Origin: Ignavibacteriota bacterium
Lineage (GTDB): Bacteria > Bacteroidota > Ignavibacteria > Kapaibacteriales > UBA2268
Direction: 5' to 3'
Length of the DNA stretch: 54,351 nt
NCBI GenBank assembly: GCA_016219595.1
Contig: JACRLY010000078.1
Coordinates: 1 to 54,351, forward strand
The notes under the pieces are model-generated. The model had not been told where the DNA came from, made no database searches, and was given only the letters and a program-made list of their open reading frames with translations. Positions 38,843-49,563 of the stretch are shown here, in pieces. A program made the translations under genes and the position numbers. Positions within the stretch are counted from its first letter, which is position 1. Every line of letters begins with the position of its first letter.

Positions 38843-40246
38843 ATGGCTCAACGCAAAGCTAAATTCAAAGCTGATAAAAAGTTGATTATCGATGCTTTTG
38901 CCGAAATGGCAAAAGAAAAAAATATTGACAGGGATTTACTCCAGGGTATTGTCGAAGAGACTTTATCGATGCTTGTAAAAAAGAAATACAGCCCTGAAGC
39001 CAATTTTGAAATTATTGTTAATATGGACAAAGGCGATATAGAAATATATCTGATGAGAACTATTGTAGAGGAAGTTGAAAATTCTTCACTTGAGATATCC
39101 CTCGAAGAAGCAAATGACCGCGGCGAAGAAAAATATGAAGTAGGAGAAGAATTTATCGAAGAAATCACTCTCGATAATATAAACATGAGCTTCGGAAGAA
39201 GATTAATTTCATTGGCTTCTCAGAATTTGAATCAAAAAATACGGGAAGTTGAAAAGGATAATATCTATAATGAATACAACACCAAAGTCGGTGAAATAAT
39301 TATAGGGGAATTATATCAAATCAGGAGAAACAGCATACTTGTTTTGCATAATAAAGTTGAAACAATTTTACCCAGGGAAGAACAAATTCCAAACGAACCC
39401 TATAGATTCAAAAAGAATCAAACAATAAAAGCAATTGTAAAAGAAGTTCGCAGAAGCGGGATTTCCGGTTTGCCTGAAATAATATTATCCCGTTCATCAG
39501 ATGAATTTCTTGCAAGATTATTTGAAATTGAAATACCCGAAATATATGATGGGATTATTCAGATTAAATCCATTGCCAGGGACCCGGGAGAAAGGTCGAA
39601 AGTCGCTGTTGTATCATTCGATGACAGGGTTGACCCGGTTGGAGCTTGTGTTGGGATGAAAGGAATTAGAATTCATTCTATAGTCCGCGAACTGAATAAT
39701 GAAAATATTGACCTTATTGAATACTCAGACGATGATGCTGAATTCATTTCAAAAGCACTCTTACCTGCTAAAGTCAAAGAAGTTAATGTTCAACCCGAAA
39801 TCCGCAGTGCAACTGTTGTTGTACCCGATGACCAGGTTTCACTTGCTATTGGAAAAAACGGTCAAAACGTCAGGTTAGCTTCTAAACTGACTGGTTACTC
39901 CATCACCTTGATAAATGAAACAGGTGAGGATATAGACCTGTCAGAATTTGAAGAAGAGATTGGCTCGGATTTATACAAAAAACTTATCGATAATGGTATA
40001 GAAACTGCAAGAGGTTTTCTCGAAACTGAACCTGTTGAATTATTAAAAATCAAGGGTATGACAAAAAAGGTATTACTTGAGATTCGTTCAATACTCTTAG
40101 GGGAATTTGATGAACCTGAAACAGATGAAATGATTGAAAAAATAAAAAATATAAAAGCAAAATCATCAAGGACGAAAAAGGAAAAATCAAAAGAGGAAAT
40201 TGCTGAACCTGAAGAAATTCAGGAAGAAACAGGGGAATCTTTATAA
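38843..40246 (+). CDS. nusA: Transcription termination/antitermination protein NusA
   Basis: S1/KH features: GACVGMKGIRIHSIVRELNNENIDLIEYS, VPDDQVSLAIGKNGQNVRLASKLTGY. Confidence 0.96.
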   Translation: MAQRKAKFKADKKLIIDAFAEMAKEKNIDRDLLQGIVEETLSMLVKKKYSPEANFEIIVNMDKGDIEIYLMRTIVEEVENSSLEISLEEANDRGEEKYEVGEEFIEEITLDNINMSFGRRLISLASQNLNQKIREVEKDNIYNEYNTKVGEIIIGELYQIRRNSILVLHNKVETILPREEQIPNEPYRFKKNQTIKAIVKEVRRSGISGLPEIILSRSSDEFLARLFEIEIPEIYDGIIQIKSIARDPGERSKVAVVSFDDRVDPVGACVGMKGIRIHSIVRELNNENIDLIEYSDDDAEFISKALLPAKVKEVNVQPEIRSATVVVPDDQVSLAIGKNGQNVRLASKLTGYSITLINETGEDIDLSEFEEEIGSDLYKKLIDNGIETARGFLETEPVELLKIKGMTKKVLLEIRSILLGEFDEPETDEMIEKIKNIKAKSSRTKKEKSKEEIAEPEEIQEETGESL

Positions 40247-40293
40247 TATCACTATATCAAATTTAAAAAACCGAAATATATTCAAAGGGAATT

Positions 40294-43260
40294 ATGGCAG
40301 GTGGTAAAGGTATAAAACTATTCAGGATTGCAACCGAAATTAATATCGGAAAAGACGCAATCGTAGAATTTTTACAATCAAAGGGATTTGAAGTTGAAAA
40401 CAAGCCAACTGCCACTCTGACTGAAGAAATGGTTGAACTTGTTCATGATAAGTTCAAAAAAGAAATGATTGTTGCCGAAAAACAACGTGAAAAAATTGAA
40501 AAGCATAAACAAATTCGGAAGACCTCAACCGAAGCAGGGGGAAAACCTTCTGAATCATCTGCAAAATTAAAAGAATCCGGAAAGTCTGTTTCAAAAGAAA
40601 AAACAGTTGAAACTCCTTCAAAACCTATTGAAGTAAAAACTGAAACTGAAAAAGTAAAAGCCAAAATCGAAAAGCCACCGGAATCTGAGAAAATCAGTAT
40701 TCCCGAAACGAAAAAATTGCATATATTGGATAAAATTGACTTGGATGCCATCAGCTCAAAGGATAAGAAAAAACCTTCGAAGAAAAAATCTGAAAAAGAA
40801 CAAGAAGAACTAATCCAACATCCCATTAAAGCTGAAAAACCGGAAGATAAACAGCAAAAACCTACTTTAAAAGAGAAAAAAGAGGAAATTCATGCTGATA
40901 AAGAAAAAATTGAGGAAATAGGAAAACCTGAAACTCAACAAATAGTTTCGGAAGTAGAAGAAGAATCTGTTAAAATAGATGCAGAACTTGTAATAGGAAA
41001 AGAAATTACTGAAGAAATTCCTTCTGAAGACAGACCAAAAGGCAAGAAAAAACGCAGGAAGAAAAAAATAGCGCAGGTTCAGATAGAACCGGGAGTTGCA
41101 CCAAAATTGAGGGGTTTAACCATTGTCGGTAAAATTGAACTTAATAAGGAACAGCTTGAAGAAATTAAAGATAGAAAAGTAAAAAAAGGAAGAAGATTTG
41201 ATGAAGATGAAGAAGAAGCTGATATACTGGCAAAAGGTAAATTCCTTAAATCTAAAAAGAAGATAAAGGGTAAATTAAAAGAGCGTGTTGTTGAAAAAGC
41301 AAGAGTACCCGATAAGAAAAAGAAAAGAAGAATATCAGTACGCGATTTAATCACTGATGACGATATTGACAAAGCTATTAAACAGACTTTGGCGGGAATG
41401 GAAGAATCATCTTCTGTTAGTCAACGTTCCCGAATGAGACGTAAAAGAAGTGCAGAACGCGAGGCTGAACAATTAAGATTAAGTGAGGAAAAAGAGCAGG
41501 AAGGGAAAAAAATCCAGCTTAGTGAATTCGTAACTACGAATGACCTAGCTAATCTGATGGGTGTTAATCCAAGTGAAATCATAATGAAATGTATGGAGTT
41601 GGGTTTAATGGTCAGCATTAACCAAAGACTCGACAAAGATACAATAACCGTGATTGCCGATGATTATGATTACACTGTGGAATTCCTCGATGAAAAAGCA
41701 GTACAAATTTTGCAGGATTTCGAAGAAGACGATAATGAAGAAGACTTATCACCGCGTTCACCTATTGTAACTGTTATGGGTCATGTCGACCATGGTAAAA
41801 CATCATTACTTGATTTCATTAGAAATTCAAACGTAGTGGCAGGTGAAGCCGGAGGCATTACTCAGCATATCGGTGCATACCGTGTTGCAATGCATGACGG
41901 AAAATATATAACCTTTCTCGATACACCCGGTCATGAGGCATTTACTGCAATGAGGGCACGTGGAGCGCAGGTAACTGATATCGTAGTACTTGTGATTGCA
42001 GCCGATGACAGTGTTATGCCCCAGACCATTGAAGCAATAAGCCACGCACAGGCGGCAAATGTAAAAATTGTAGTAGCGATAAATAAAATTGACAAGCCTG
42101 ATTCAAATCCTGAAAGAATTAAACAACAGCTAACAGACTACAATATATTAGTTGAAGAATGGGGTGGCAATCATCAATGTGTTGAAATTTCTGCCAAGAC
42201 AGGAAAAAATGTTGAACTGTTATTAGAAAAGATTTTATTAGAAGCTGAACTTCTTGAATTAAAAGCAAATTATAACAGGAAAGCCCGGTGTGCAATTATT
42301 GAAGCTAATATGGACAGAGGATTCGGTACTGTCGCTACCATTGTAGTCCAAAAAGGAAAATTAAGTATTGGCGATGCTTTTGTTGCAGGTGTTAGTTCAG
42401 GTAGAGTTAGAGCTATGTTCGATGAACGCAGCCGCAAGGTTGAAGTAGCGGAGCCTTCTATGCCTGTCCGGGTTATAGGATTCGACGGACTTCCTGAAGC
42501 AGGTGATATTTTGGCTGCTGTTGATACCGATGTTGAAGCAAGAGCAATTGCCAATGACAGGCAGCAGCTCAAAAGAGAGCAGTCATTAAGACAAGTTCAT
42601 CATGTAACACTCGATGAAATTTCTAAGGAAATCAAACTTGGCGGAATAAAAGATTTACATTTGATTATTAAAGGTGATGTTGGCGGTTCAGTTGAAGCTT
42701 TGAGTGATTCTCTATTGAGATTATCCCATGAAGAAGTCAGAATCAGTATCTTACACAAAGGCGTAGGCTCAATAACAGAATCTGATGTCATGCTTGCCGT
42801 TGCATCAAACGCAGTAATTATCGGTTTCCAGGTTTCACCTACTGCAAAAGCAAGAAAATTAGCTGAAAAGGAAGGAATTGATATAAGACTTTACAGCATT
42901 ATTTACGACGCAATCGACGAAGTTAAGCTTGCACTTGAAGGTATGCTAACTCCTGAACTAAGAGAAGAAATAAATGCATCAGTTGAAATTAGAAAAGTAT
43001 TTAAAATCAGTAAACTGGGACAGATTGCAGGGTGCTATGTATTAGAAGGGAAAATCACCAGGAATGACAGGGTGAGGCTTTTGAGAGATGGACTACCTGT
43101 TTACAATGGTACAATTCATTCTTTAAAGAGAAATAAAGATGATGTAAAAGAAGTGGAATCAGGTTATGAGTGCGGAATTATACTCGATGGATTCCAGAAC
43201 TTCGAAGAAGGAGACACAATCCAGGCATACAAACTTTTAGAAATTAAGAGAACATTATAA
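40294..43260 (+). CDS. infB: Translation initiation factor IF-2
   Basis: [49 protein letters not shown]; long K/E-rich N-terminal region. Confidence 0.97.
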   Translation: MAGGKGIKLFRIATEINIGKDAIVEFLQSKGFEVENKPTATLTEEMVELVHDKFKKEMIVAEKQREKIEKHKQIRKTSTEAGGKPSESSAKLKESGKSVSKEKTVETPSKPIEVKTETEKVKAKIEKPPESEKISIPETKKLHILDKIDLDAISSKDKKKPSKKKSEKEQEELIQHPIKAEKPEDKQQKPTLKEKKEEIHADKEKIEEIGKPETQQIVSEVEEESVKIDAELVIGKEITEEIPSEDRPKGKKKRRKKKIAQVQIEPGVAPKLRGLTIVGKIELNKEQLEEIKDRKVKKGRRFDEDEEEADILAKGKFLKSKKKIKGKLKERVVEKARVPDKKKKRRISVRDLITDDDIDKAIKQTLAGMEESSSVSQRSRMRRKRSAEREAEQLRLSEEKEQEGKKIQLSEFVTTNDLANLMGVNPSEIIMKCMELGLMVSINQRLDKDTITVIADDYDYTVEFLDEKAVQILQDFEEDDNEEDLSPRSPIVTVMGHVDHGKTSLLDFIRNSNVVAGEAGGITQHIGAYRVAMHDGKYITFLDTPGHEAFTAMRARGAQVTDIVVLVIAADDSVMPQTIEAISHAQAANVKIVVAINKIDKPDSNPERIKQQLTDYNILVEEWGGNHQCVEISAKTGKNVELLLEKILLEAELLELKANYNRKARCAIIEANMDRGFGTVATIVVQKGKLSIGDAFVAGVSSGRVRAMFDERSRKVEVAEPSMPVRVIGFDGLPEAGDILAAVDTDVEARAIANDRQQLKREQSLRQVHHVTLDEISKEIKLGGIKDLHLIIKGDVGGSVEALSDSLLRLSHEEVRISILHKGVGSITESDVMLAVASNAVIIGFQVSPTAKARKLAEKEGIDIRLYSIIYDAIDEVKLALEGMLTPELREEINASVEIRKVFKISKLGQIAGCYVLEGKITRNDRVRLLRDGLPVYNGTIHSLKRNKDDVKEVESGYECGIILDGFQNFEEGDTIQAYKLLEIKRTL

Positions 43261-43305
43261 ATTTAATTATTGTAAATATATTATTAGAATTGAGAACTTA
43301 TTTTT

Positions 43306-43701
43306 ATGTCCGTAAGAGCAGAAAAAGTAGGAAGTGTAATTAAAAGAGCTATAGCAGAACCTGTGGCAAGACTGGCTGCAGAACATTCCGCAGGATTCGT
43401 TTCGGTTACTTCAGTCAAATTAACTTCTGATTTGCAAATAGCAAAAGTATATATAAATGTTTTCGGCGGCAAACTTACCCCTGCACAATTTTTACCCATA
43501 ATTGATGATAAAAGGGGGATGCTCAGAAAACTTATCGGTACAAAAGTTAGACTGAGATTTACTCCTGAACTTAGGTTTTATATAGATGATACTTTTGAAC
43601 AGATGCAGCATATTCAGTCATTGCTTGATTCAGTCCAGCATGATTCCAAAGAAACAAAAGTGAATCTTGATGACTATAAAATGGAATTGAAAAATTTATA
43701 G
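43306..43701 (+). CDS. rbfA: Ribosome-binding factor A
   Basis: FVSVTSVKLTSDLQIAKVYINVFG...RFTPELRFYIDDTFEQ. Confidence 0.92.
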   Translation: MSVRAEKVGSVIKRAIAEPVARLAAEHSAGFVSVTSVKLTSDLQIAKVYINVFGGKLTPAQFLPIIDDKRGMLRKLIGTKVRLRFTPELRFYIDDTFEQMQHIQSLLDSVQHDSKETKVNLDDYKMELKNL

Positions 43702-43781
43702 ATTTGAAGTTTGATTAATCGAGCCCTGATATTTTCATGGTTTATTAATCTGATACTTCCACATAATAGAATTATCTGTAT

Positions 43782-44567
43782 ATGTTTTTTCTTACCCGAA
43801 AATCTTCCGATAAAGCTGAGGAATGGCTTTCAGAAGCTGAAACTACAGGATTGTCTGTCCTGATTGATAAAGAAAAGGAATGGACTTCATTTGATGTAAT
43901 CGCTAAACTAAGACGAATCACAGGAATAAGGAAAATCGGGCATACAGGCACCCTCGACCCTTTAGCCACAGGATTGCTTATCGTTTGCATTGGGAAAGCT
44001 ACTAAATCAATTGAGAATTTCAAAAATGATTTTAAAACTTATGAAGCTACTATAAAAATAGGAGTAACAACGAAATCATTCGATAAAGAATCGGAAGAAA
44101 TTGAATGGAAAAGTGAGAATACGGAAAATGTTAGTTTGGTGTCCCATATAAGTATTGAAAATTTGAATGAGGAATTAATAAGGGATGTAATAAATTCATT
44201 CATGGGTATTTCTGAACAAGAGCCTCCACTATTCTCAGCAAAAAAAATTAATGGAGTCCCGGCTTATAAACTTGCAAGAAAAAATAAAGACTTCAGACTA
44301 AAGTCCAATAGAATAGAAATTAGTGAAATTCAAATAAAAAGGATTGAAATTCCGTTTATAACCTTCAAAATTGTGTGTTCTGCAGGAACATACATTAGAG
44401 CATTGGCAAGAGATATTGGAATTAAACTTAATTGCGGTGCTTATTTGTACGAATTGAGACGTACTGATATAGGTGATTTCAGTGTAGAAAATGCATTTAC
44501 TATTAATGAAATTAATGAATTAATTAATATAATCAGAGCAAAAAAAGAAATTATAACAGAGAAGTGA
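43782..44567 (+). CDS. truB: tRNA pseudouridine(55) synthase
   Basis: GIRKIGHTGTLDPLATGLLIVCIGKATK, CSAGTYIRALARDIG. Confidence 0.95.
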   Translation: MFFLTRKSSDKAEEWLSEAETTGLSVLIDKEKEWTSFDVIAKLRRITGIRKIGHTGTLDPLATGLLIVCIGKATKSIENFKNDFKTYEATIKIGVTTKSFDKESEEIEWKSENTENVSLVSHISIENLNEELIRDVINSFMGISEQEPPLFSAKKINGVPAYKLARKNKDFRLKSNRIEISEIQIKRIEIPFITFKIVCSAGTYIRALARDIGIKLNCGAYLYELRRTDIGDFSVENAFTINEINELINIIRAKKEIITEK

Positions 44568-45514
44568 TGATAAAAGTTTACAAAAAAATTGAAGAATTAC
44601 AATTTAACGGTGGAACCGTTTTAACAGTCGGAACATTTGACGGGGTACACAAAGGACATCAGATTATTCTTAAACGATTATTAGAAATCGGCAATGAATC
44701 TAATTTGATTCCGATAGTGCTGACTATAGATCCTCATCCTCAAATTGTTTTAAAAAAGGAAGACCGGACTCCCGTTAAATTACTGACAACAATTGAAGAA
44801 AGGATAATAATATTTGAAAAATTCGGAATAGAAAATCTTTTCATAATACCGTTTACTTATGAATTTTCTCAAACCCCGCCTGAGATTTTCATAAAAGATT
44901 TCCTCGTTGAAAAATTTCGAATGAATAAAATACTTATCGGTCATGACCACATGTTCGGCAAAAACAGGGAAGGAAATCAGGATTTATTAAATCAGTTAAG
45001 TATTTCACTCAAGTTCGGTCTGGAGAAAATCGATGCCTTTGTTGAAAATGATACTACAATATCAAGCACTAAAATCAGGAACGCATTGATGAATAAAGAA
45101 CTGGATTCAGCAAATAATATGCTGGGTTACAATTATCTGATGACAGGTGTTGTCGATAAAGGCGAAGGAAGAGGAAGGACAATTGGATTTCCTACAGCAA
45201 ATTTTCGAATTGATAATAATAACAAACAATATCCGGGAATCGGAGTTTATTTCGTTTCATCAGAAATTGAAGGTAAAACTTATTATGGTATGGCAAACAT
45301 GGGAACAAGACCAACCTTTAAAAATAATAACAGGATTTTCTTAGAAGTATATTATTTTGATTTGAATAAAGATTTGTATGATGAGACTTTATCCGTTTCA
45401 TTTTTAAAATTTATTCGCGATGAAAAGAAGTTCACAACAGTAGGTGAATTAATAAATCAAATTAAAAATGATGAGTTATATTGCCGGGAATTGATAAAAG
45501 ATTTTAAAAATTGA
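44564..45514 (+). CDS. ribF: Bifunctional riboflavin kinase / FAD synthetase
   Basis: VLTVGTFDGVHKGHQ, STKIRNALM, GRGRTIGFPTANF. Confidence 0.95.
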   Translation: MMIKVYKKIEELQFNGGTVLTVGTFDGVHKGHQIILKRLLEIGNESNLIPIVLTIDPHPQIVLKKEDRTPVKLLTTIEERIIIFEKFGIENLFIIPFTYEFSQTPPEIFIKDFLVEKFRMNKILIGHDHMFGKNREGNQDLLNQLSISLKFGLEKIDAFVENDTTISSTKIRNALMNKELDSANNMLGYNYLMTGVVDKGEGRGRTIGFPTANFRIDNNNKQYPGIGVYFVSSEIEGKTYYGMANMGTRPTFKNNNRIFLEVYYFDLNKDLYDETLSVSFLKFIRDEKKFTTVGELINQIKNDELYCRELIKDFKN

Positions 45515-45559
45515 ACAATTATTCGTAATTTTGAAATCTTGAAAAATTGGAGTTAATAA

Positions 45560-45826
45560 ATGATAACAAAAGAACATAAGTCAGAATTAATAAACAAGTT
45601 CGGTGTCAAAACCGCTGATACGGGAAGGTCAGAAGTACAGGTTGCCCTCCTGACAGCCAGAATAAACGACCTTACTCATCATCTTGATGGTCATAAAAAG
45701 GACAATTCAAGCCGCAGGGGTTTAATAAAACTTGTTAGTAAAAGAAGAAAATTATTGGATTATTTAGCAAAAAAAGATATTAACAGGTACAGGGACGTTC
45801 TGAAATCATTAGCACTGAGAAAATAA
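45560..45826 (+). CDS. rpsO: 30S ribosomal protein S15
   Basis: DTGRSEVQVALLTARINDLTHHLDGHKKDNSSRRGLIKLVSKRRKLLDYL. Confidence 0.97.
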   Translation: MITKEHKSELINKFGVKTADTGRSEVQVALLTARINDLTHHLDGHKKDNSSRRGLIKLVSKRRKLLDYLAKKDINRYRDVLKSLALRK

Positions 45827-45830
45827 ATTA

Positions 45831-45853
45831 GGGCGGAATATTAATTCCGCCTT
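45831..45853 (+). promoter_or_regulatory. Intergenic hairpin between rpsO and pnp (terminator or processing site)
   Basis: GGGCGGAATATTAATTCCGCCTT; weak T-run. Confidence 0.6.
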
Positions 45854-45940
45854 ATGTGTTCATGAACCACCTGCTGATTAAATCTCATCGGATTTGCTTA
45901 TCATTTAGATTTTTAATTAATTAATATATAGAAGTAGATT

Positions 45941-48172
45941 ATGTCAAAAGAAGTAGCAAGTATAGAATTTGCAGGAAAAACCTATTCTTTAGAAACCGGT
46001 AAAATGGCTAAGTTTGCCAACGGTTCTGTTATGGTAAGATGTGGCGATACTATGGTATTGGTTACAGTTGTTGCCGAAGTTGAGGCTAATCCCGATATGG
46101 ATTACATGCCCTTACAAGTAGAATACAGGGAGAAAGCATCTGCTGCAGGGAAATTCCCCGGTGGTTTTCTCAAAAGAGAAACAAGGCCCAGTGACCACGA
46201 AGTCCTTTGTTCAAGGTTGATTGACCGTCCAATAAGACCAATGTTTCCAAAAACCTGGAGATTTGAAACCCAGATAATTGCTAATGTAGTTTCATTTGAC
46301 AACGAAGTAGACCCGGATACATTAGGGGCAGTCGGAGCATCTGCTGCTCTTATGATTTCAGATATACCATTCAATGGTCCTGTTTCTGAAGTTAGAGTCG
46401 GGAAAGTTGAAGGCGAGTTAATCATTAATCCTTCATTTAATCAACTCGAACATTCTGATATTGATATGACTATAGCCGGAACTGATACATCGATTGTGAT
46501 GGTTGAAGGTGAATGTCATGAAATTTCAGAAGAAGATTTTCTGAAAACTCTCGAATTTGCTCATGAAAATATCAGGCAATTGAATAATCTTCAGAGACAA
46601 CTTGCTTCAAAGATTAATATGACAAAAAGAGAATTCGTCGATAAAGAAATACCTGAAGAAATAATTAAGACAGTTAAAGATTCCGTATTAGATGAACTTG
46701 TTAAATATGTTCACACCATCACCACAAAAAATGAAAGAAGCGAGTGGCGCAAAAAACTAAAAGAAACCTCCATAGAAAAGCTTACACAAAGTTTTGCAGA
46801 AAATGAATTATATAAAGATATTGATTTAAGTGTATACGCAGAGGAAGTTCTTTCCAAACTTGAAAAACAGGAAATGAGAAAAATGATTCTTGACGAAGGA
46901 AAACGTCTTGACGGAAGAACAACAACCGACATACGTCCAATCTCCTGTGAAATTGGAATTCTTCCAAGAGTGCATGGTTCATCTCTTTTCACAAGAGGGG
47001 AAACACAAAGTCTCGGAATGGTTACTCTCGGTACAAAAAAAGATGAACAGATGATTGACGGGTTATTACCGACATATACAAACAGATTTATATTGCATTA
47101 TAATTTCCCTCCGTATTGTACAGGTGAAACCGGTAGAATGGGGACCGGCAGAAGGGAAATAGGACACGGTCATTTGGCTGAAAGAGCTTTGAAGATTATG
47201 CTGCCTCCAGCAGAAGAATTTCCTTATGCAATCAGGGTAATATCTGAAATCCTGGAATCAAACGGTTCAAGCTCGATGGCAACTGTATGTTCAGGAAGCC
47301 TTTCATTATTCGATGCCGGTGTGCCAATGAAAAAAGCTGTAGCAGGAATTGCTATGGGATTAATTAAAGAAGGAGAAAAAATTGCAATTTTAAGCGATAT
47401 TCTTGGGGATGAAGATTTCCTCGGAGATATGGATTTCAAGGTTACCGGAACATCCGATGGAATAACTGCTTGCCAAATGGATATCAAAATCGAAGGATTG
47501 CCACTCGAAATTATGTCGCGTGCACTCAACCAGGCAAAACAAGGAAGACTGCACATTCTTTCAAAAATGAATGAATTAATTTCCGAACCAAGGGCTGAAT
47601 TATCTCCTTATGCACCGAGATTTACTACAATTCAAATACCTACTGATACAATTGGTGCCGTCATTGGTACTGGAGGAGAAACAATCAGGAATATTGTTAA
47701 GGAAACAGGTGCAGAAATAAATATCGAAGATGACGGTACAGTCACAATAGCAGCCACTTCAGGCGAATCGAGCGATAGTGCTAGAAAAATGATTGAAAGT
47801 ATAATTAAGAAGCCGGAAGAGGGTGAAACCTATAATGGCACAGTCATGGAAATTCGCGAAGGAATGGGTGCTTTCATTGAATTTATTCCAAAGAAACAAG
47901 GTTTATTACATATATCACAAATAGCACACGAAAGAACAGTTAATATTGCTGATGTTTTAAAAGTCGGCGATAAAATAGAGGTAAAATTACTTGAAATTAC
48001 GCCTGAAGGTAAATTCCGCCTCAGCCGTAAAGCTTTACTTCCAAGACCCGAAGGAATGCCCGAAGAAGAAGATGATTACAGACGCCGTGAGCCTTCGCGA
48101 GGAAGACGTCCCGACGGAAATAGGCGTGACGACCGCCACGGTGACGACAGGAGAGGTCCAAGAAGAAGATAA
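45941..48172 (+). CDS. pnp: Polyribonucleotide nucleotidyltransferase
   Basis: RRETRPSDHEVLCSRLIDRPIRPMFP-like motif, GTGRREIGHGHLAERAL, KH and S1 domains, Arg-rich tail. Confidence 0.97.
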   Translation: MSKEVASIEFAGKTYSLETGKMAKFANGSVMVRCGDTMVLVTVVAEVEANPDMDYMPLQVEYREKASAAGKFPGGFLKRETRPSDHEVLCSRLIDRPIRPMFPKTWRFETQIIANVVSFDNEVDPDTLGAVGASAALMISDIPFNGPVSEVRVGKVEGELIINPSFNQLEHSDIDMTIAGTDTSIVMVEGECHEISEEDFLKTLEFAHENIRQLNNLQRQLASKINMTKREFVDKEIPEEIIKTVKDSVLDELVKYVHTITTKNERSEWRKKLKETSIEKLTQSFAENELYKDIDLSVYAEEVLSKLEKQEMRKMILDEGKRLDGRTTTDIRPISCEIGILPRVHGSSLFTRGETQSLGMVTLGTKKDEQMIDGLLPTYTNRFILHYNFPPYCTGETGRMGTGRREIGHGHLAERALKIMLPPAEEFPYAIRVISEILESNGSSSMATVCSGSLSLFDAGVPMKKAVAGIAMGLIKEGEKIAILSDILGDEDFLGDMDFKVTGTSDGITACQMDIKIEGLPLEIMSRALNQAKQGRLHILSKMNELISEPRAELSPYAPRFTTIQIPTDTIGAVIGTGGETIRNIVKETGAEINIEDDGTVTIAATSGESSDSARKMIESIIKKPEEGETYNGTVMEIREGMGAFIEFIPKKQGLLHISQIAHERTVNIADVLKVGDKIEVKLLEITPEGKFRLSRKALLPRPEGMPEEEDDYRRREPSRGRRPDGNRRDDRHGDDRRGPRRR

Positions 48173-48194
48173 AGTTCTTAATGATTTTTTAACT

Positions 48195-49562
48195 TCATTC
48201 AATTAATTTAAGAAATTTTATTTCTTTACTGATATTGTATAGATATTTATCCGACCTTGCTCTTTCTCTATATTGTGGAGCTAATTCAAGTGCTTTTTTA
48301 AGAGAGTTTATTGCTTTTATTTTGTTTTTTTGAATCGAATATATACATGCCATGACATAATATGCACCTGCATCATCAGGCTTGATTTCAAGTGCTTTTT
48401 CAAAACATTTGAGTGATTCATCATATTTGTCGCTTTTGAAATATCCAATTGCATAATTATACCACGCACTTTTGTTCAGGGGATTAAGTTGCGTCGCTTT
48501 CTTATAATTATTCATTGCCAAATCATTTTTTCCTAATGCAAGATACAAAGTCCCGAGATTATTCCATGCATTATCATTTGAAGGATTGATTGCAATTGCC
48601 CTTTGGTATGATTCCATAGATTCATTACTCTTCCTCATACCCATGTAAGTATTACCGAGATTATACCATGTCTTGTCATTGTTCGGATTAATTACTTTTG
48701 CTTTATTGAAACAGAAAATTGCAGAATCCATATTATTTTTCCCGGTCATTGCTATGCCTTTATTATTCCAATAATCTTCATCGTTAGGATTCAGGGAAAT
48801 TGCTTTATTCAATGCAACAACTGCATCGTCATACCTATGCAAATTTGATAAAAGATTTCCCATATTCCCCCATGCCTGTTCATACCCGGGATTATATTCA
48901 ACTGCTTTATAATAACAAGCAAGGGCATCATCAAATTTGTTTAATATTGTCAATAACAAGCCTTTATTATAATATGCAAATACAAATTTTGGATTTATTG
49001 AAAGTGCTTTCTCATATGAATTCAAACCTTCATTATAATTCCCCATAGTAGAATACTCTATTCCTAAATTTACCCATCCACTGTCATAATCAGGATAAAT
49101 TCTGACAGATTCTTTATAAGATTGAATTGCCTCTTCATGTTTTCCAAGAGAAGATAATACTAATCCCCTGCTATAATAAGCTTTGTAGTAATTCTGATTT
49201 CTATTAATTGCTTCATCATAAGACTTTACTGCCTCTTCTTTTCTGCCTAATAAAAATTCCATATAACCTATATTATACCAGTTCATAGCAAGTTTAGGAT
49301 TTATTGATGCGGCTTTTTTGAATGCATCTAATGCTTCTTCGTTTCTTTTCAAACTTGCCAATATAATCCCTTTCTGATTCCAGGATTCCATATTACCCGG
49401 TTCCTTTTGTATTGCTTCATTAATTTTATTCAGTAATTCGATTTTTTCTTCTTGTGTTTTAGGAACGGAAAATGCAGTATCAAGATTATATGTTTCCTTT
49501 TGGCAAGAAGATATTAAACCTAAGGTAAACAGGATTGATAAAATAATTATAATTGATTTCAT
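48195..49562 (-). CDS. TPR-repeat lipoprotein
   Basis: LGLISSCQKE lipobox; more than ten consecutive TPR units (AWxNLGxxYxxxGxxxxAxxxYxxAxxxNP). Confidence 0.92.
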   Translation of the reverse strand: MKSIIIILSILFTLGLISSCQKETYNLDTAFSVPKTQEEKIELLNKINEAIQKEPGNMESWNQKGIILASLKRNEEALDAFKKAASINPKLAMNWYNIGYMEFLLGRKEEAVKSYDEAINRNQNYYKAYYSRGLVLSSLGKHEEAIQSYKESVRIYPDYDSGWVNLGIEYSTMGNYNEGLNSYEKALSINPKFVFAYYNKGLLLTILNKFDDALACYYKAVEYNPGYEQAWGNMGNLLSNLHRYDDAVVALNKAISLNPNDEDYWNNKGIAMTGKNNMDSAIFCFNKAKVINPNNDKTWYNLGNTYMGMRKSNESMESYQRAIAINPSNDNAWNNLGTLYLALGKNDLAMNNYKKATQLNPLNKSAWYNYAIGYFKSDKYDESLKCFEKALEIKPDDAGAYYVMACIYSIQKNKIKAINSLKKALELAPQYRERARSDKYLYNISKEIKFLKLIE

Positions 49563-49563
49563 A

